A stretch of DNA of 64,000 bases from Verrucomicrobiaceae bacterium (GTDB taxonomy: Bacteria; Pseudomonadota; Gammaproteobacteria; Pseudomonadales; CAMLJR01). Shown one piece after another: positions 62,333 to 64,000 of the stretch; the first letter of the stretch is position 1, and each line of letters opens with the position of its first letter. Location of the stretch: NCBI GenBank assembly GCA_028293825.1, contig JAQGNY010000026.1, positions 62,001 to 126,000 on the forward strand, read 5' to 3'. Below the pieces are notes generated by a model. That model made no database searches, was not told the DNA's origin, and saw only the letters and a program-made list of their open reading frames with translations. The position numbers were made by a program, and so were the translations under genes.

Positions 62333-64000
62333 TTATTTCACCCGATAACCTTTCGCTCTTAACGGACGCAATTGCGGTGCGCCCGGTGTGCGCATAATTA
62401 ATGCGGATTTTAATTCGTGTGCCTGCAATGCATCGATCGGTTGTAGCCATTGAATTTCATCGGCGATTAAAACGCCGAGCGGTACGCCGTCGCGAAATAA
62501 AATTCTATTGCCGGCGAGTGCGGGCACTTTATTACCGGGCAATACGGTGCCGATTAAATTGAGTGGGTCAGCACCGCTGATGCAAATTAATTCTTCCACT
62601 TTTTCTATTTTGCGAATACCGCGTAATGCGGCGAGTGCATCGGGCAGGGCGAATTGTTCGCCGGTGATGCCGGCGACGAAACGACCGCCGCGAATTTCGC
62701 CGCGCGCTTCCATGCGTCGCAGTACGCGCAACATGTCGCGCCACGGTGGCAACCAATCGGCTTCGCGCGCCAGAAGGCGCCAGAAAATTACGCCGTAGCG
62801 ACGCAATAAGGTCAGCGCGATATATTCGAGCACATTGTCGTCGGTTGCAGTTTTTTCACGGACCAACGACCAGCGACCCGCATCTTGAATACCGAACATC
62901 GCGGTGCGGTGGCGACGCTTCGCGCCATTCAGCGGCTTGCGTTTTTCCAGCGGCAATAACAGGGCGCGAATTCCGGCGAAACTATCCGAGGTGACACGAC
63001 CGAGCGCGACTAATTCGCCGAGCGCTTCTTCGAGTTCGCTCGGCAATAATTTTTCGCCGTCGACAATTTCATCGAAAAATGACGCGCCGTTTTGTTGCAG
63101 AAATTCGAAGGCGCGTTGCGCACGCGAACTCATTGGAATCGGTTCGCTGTTCGCCACGATTTGCGCGGTGGCGGCTGAACTCCAAATGGGCATGTTGCGG
63201 CGCGTTACTAATGCAATCGGTGTTGAGCGCACTGGGCCGGCGCGTTTGCTGTTTTCGGTTTGTTTGGGTTTTGCTAACCGCGCCCAGCCGGCACGACCGG
63301 CCAAACACAAATCGTCGAGCCAAGTGAAATCGTAATTGTGCAACCGCGCCGGTAAAATTTCACCTTCCCACGCAATGGCCGGCGCTTCGAAGCCTTCGAG
63401 GTTCGCGAGAATAGCGGCGAGTGCATCGGGGCCTTCTTTGCGCGTTTCTTCCGCGACATTTTGCCAGCGAAATAAAAAGCGCATGAAATCCTGTGCGGTG
63501 ACGGGTTCTATTTCCGCGCGCAGCCGATTGACGGTGTAGCGGTGAATGCGCGCGAGCAAACCGCGCTCACACCATTCCACTTCGTTTTCTTGAAAGTTCG
63601 CGCCCGGCGTAAATTGCCCACGCAGCACGAAACCTTCTTGCTCCAACGCAAGCAACGCGATATCTATTTCTGCGATGTCGATACTGAGCGGTGCAGCAAG
63701 TTGCGCAGCCGTCACCGGTCCCAATATTTCCAAACGGCCGCGCACAATTTCGAGCACGGATTTTTCGCGCGCGCTGTCTTGTGTGTTTTTGAATTCGCTG
63801 GCGTAGGGTTCGGGCGCTGAAATTTTCGGCTTTAGTTTTGCGAGCGTCGATAAAATAATTAGGCGCGGAATACGTTCGGCGGCAATCCACACCGATTGCG
63901 TTTCACTTCCAGACCGCTCAGATTCGCCTCCCCCTTTAATAAAGGGGGATTGAGGGGGATTTTGCTCGGCGGTAAATCCCCCCTGGCCCCCCTTTGTCAA
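62333..64000 (-). CDS. Lhr-type helicase, C-terminal portion (cut by window edge)
   Basis: The visible 555 residues run off the right edge, so the helicase core motifs lie outside. The part present matches the C-terminal half of large Lhr helicases: GRLEILGPVTAAQLA, WCERGLLARIHRYTVNRLRA, and TAQDFMRFLFRWQ. Then come a winged-helix-like segment, GRVTSDSFAGIRALLLP, RRYGVIFWRLLAREADWLPPW, and a last domain ending APQLRPLRAKGYRVK. Lhr proteins are ATP-dependent 3'-5' DNA/RNA helicases linked to repair. A palindromic repeat is read through in frame near the window edge. It converges on nothing; the cassette array begins about 140 bases after its stop. Confidence 0.85.
   Translation of the reverse strand: MTKGGQGGFTAEQNPPQSPFIKGGGESERSGSETQSVWIAAERIPRLIILSTLAKLKPKISAPEPYASEFKNTQDSAREKSVLEIVRGRLEILGPVTAAQLAAPLSIDIAEIDIALLALEQEGFVLRGQFTPGANFQENEVEWCERGLLARIHRYTVNRLRAEIEPVTAQDFMRFLFRWQNVAEETRKEGPDALAAILANLEGFEAPAIAWEGEILPARLHNYDFTWLDDLCLAGRAGWARLAKPKQTENSKRAGPVRSTPIALVTRRNMPIWSSAATAQIVANSEPIPMSSRAQRAFEFLQQNGASFFDEIVDGEKLLPSELEEALGELVALGRVTSDSFAGIRALLLPLEKRKPLNGAKRRHRTAMFGIQDAGRWSLVREKTATDDNVLEYIALTLLRRYGVIFWRLLAREADWLPPWRDMLRVLRRMEARGEIRGGRFVAGITGEQFALPDALAALRGIRKIEKVEELICISGADPLNLIGTVLPGNKVPALAGNRILFRDGVPLGVLIADEIQWLQPIDALQAHELKSALIMRTPGAPQLRPLRAKGYRVK
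63927..64000. repeat. Inverted pair of CCCCCTTT/AAAGGGGG elements, read in frame within lhr
   Basis: Two elements of the family seen at 7214-7249 lie in opposite orientations: CCCCCTTTAATAAAGGGGG with a GGGGGATTT flank (63927-63963) and AAATCCCCCC-TGG-CCCCCC with TTTGTCAA (63974-64000, cut by the edge). Ten bases separate them. The helicase frame stays open across both and encodes a Gly/Pro-rich stretch (GGQGGFTAEQNPPQSPFIKG). Confidence 0.8.

Noticed and set aside
1-64000. rRNA or tRNA genes
   Set aside because: I saw no cloverleaf-like or rRNA-like segment in the gaps; tRNA detection software should confirm this.

Overview
The window reads as a chromosomal segment of a GC-rich Gram-negative bacterium, most likely a gammaproteobacterium. 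The evidence is the fmt-rsmB and glyQ-glyS-gmhB-plsC blocks, a DjlA-type co-chaperone, LpxL-type and Kdo-hydroxylase lipid A genes, an RND tripartite pump, AqpZ, and proteins with PEP-CTERM sorting tails. I cannot name the genus. No rRNA, tRNA or CRISPR array is visible.

Region by region: 1-9.8 kb is housekeeping (initiator tRNA formylation, 16S rRNA methylation, lipid A acylation, glycyl-tRNA synthetase, heptose and phosphatidate synthesis, an MFS exporter). 10.1-23.6 kb carries a Kdo hydroxylase, an iron-storage pair (bfd-bfr) behind a Fur-box promoter, a DUF2844-DUF3443 secreted pair, an Atm1-type ABC exporter, an LtaS-like sulfatase-fold enzyme, xthA, an EAL-HDOD/PilZ pair, and a sterol desaturase-family gene divergent from a TetR gene with a perfect palindromic operator between them.

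23.9-35.6 kb is the most striking part: six tandem paralogous genes (about 630-670 codons each), all on the + strand. Each has a signal peptide (weak in the second), a very long glycine-rich GGNGG/GGKGG region, a conserved Trp/Phe-rich C-terminal domain and a PEP-CTERM anchor. They look like a family of exosortase-processed surface or matrix proteins; no exosortase lies in the window.

35.8-40.2 kb holds an SDR, a flavoprotein, and a class III aminotransferase preceded by an apparently leaderless Ala-rich leader peptide and an intrinsic terminator, i.e. a candidate attenuator. 40.3-47.1 kb is a MexEF-OprN-type efflux operon with an intra-operon terminator and a divergent TetR gene with twin operators. 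47.4-57.6 kb is mixed: an MCP, aqpZ, secreted and outer-membrane proteins, hydrolases, a PAS-GGDEF cyclase and an HMGL-like TIM-barrel protein.

57.7-62.2 kb is a run of small genes all on the - strand, separated by attC-like sites: a cassette array without an integrase in view (CALIN-like). It contains two broken genes and an unusual cluster of GAGGA-NN-TCCTC palindromes. The window ends inside an Lhr-type helicase gene that carries an in-frame palindromic repeat, a second copy of an element also found at 7.2 kb.
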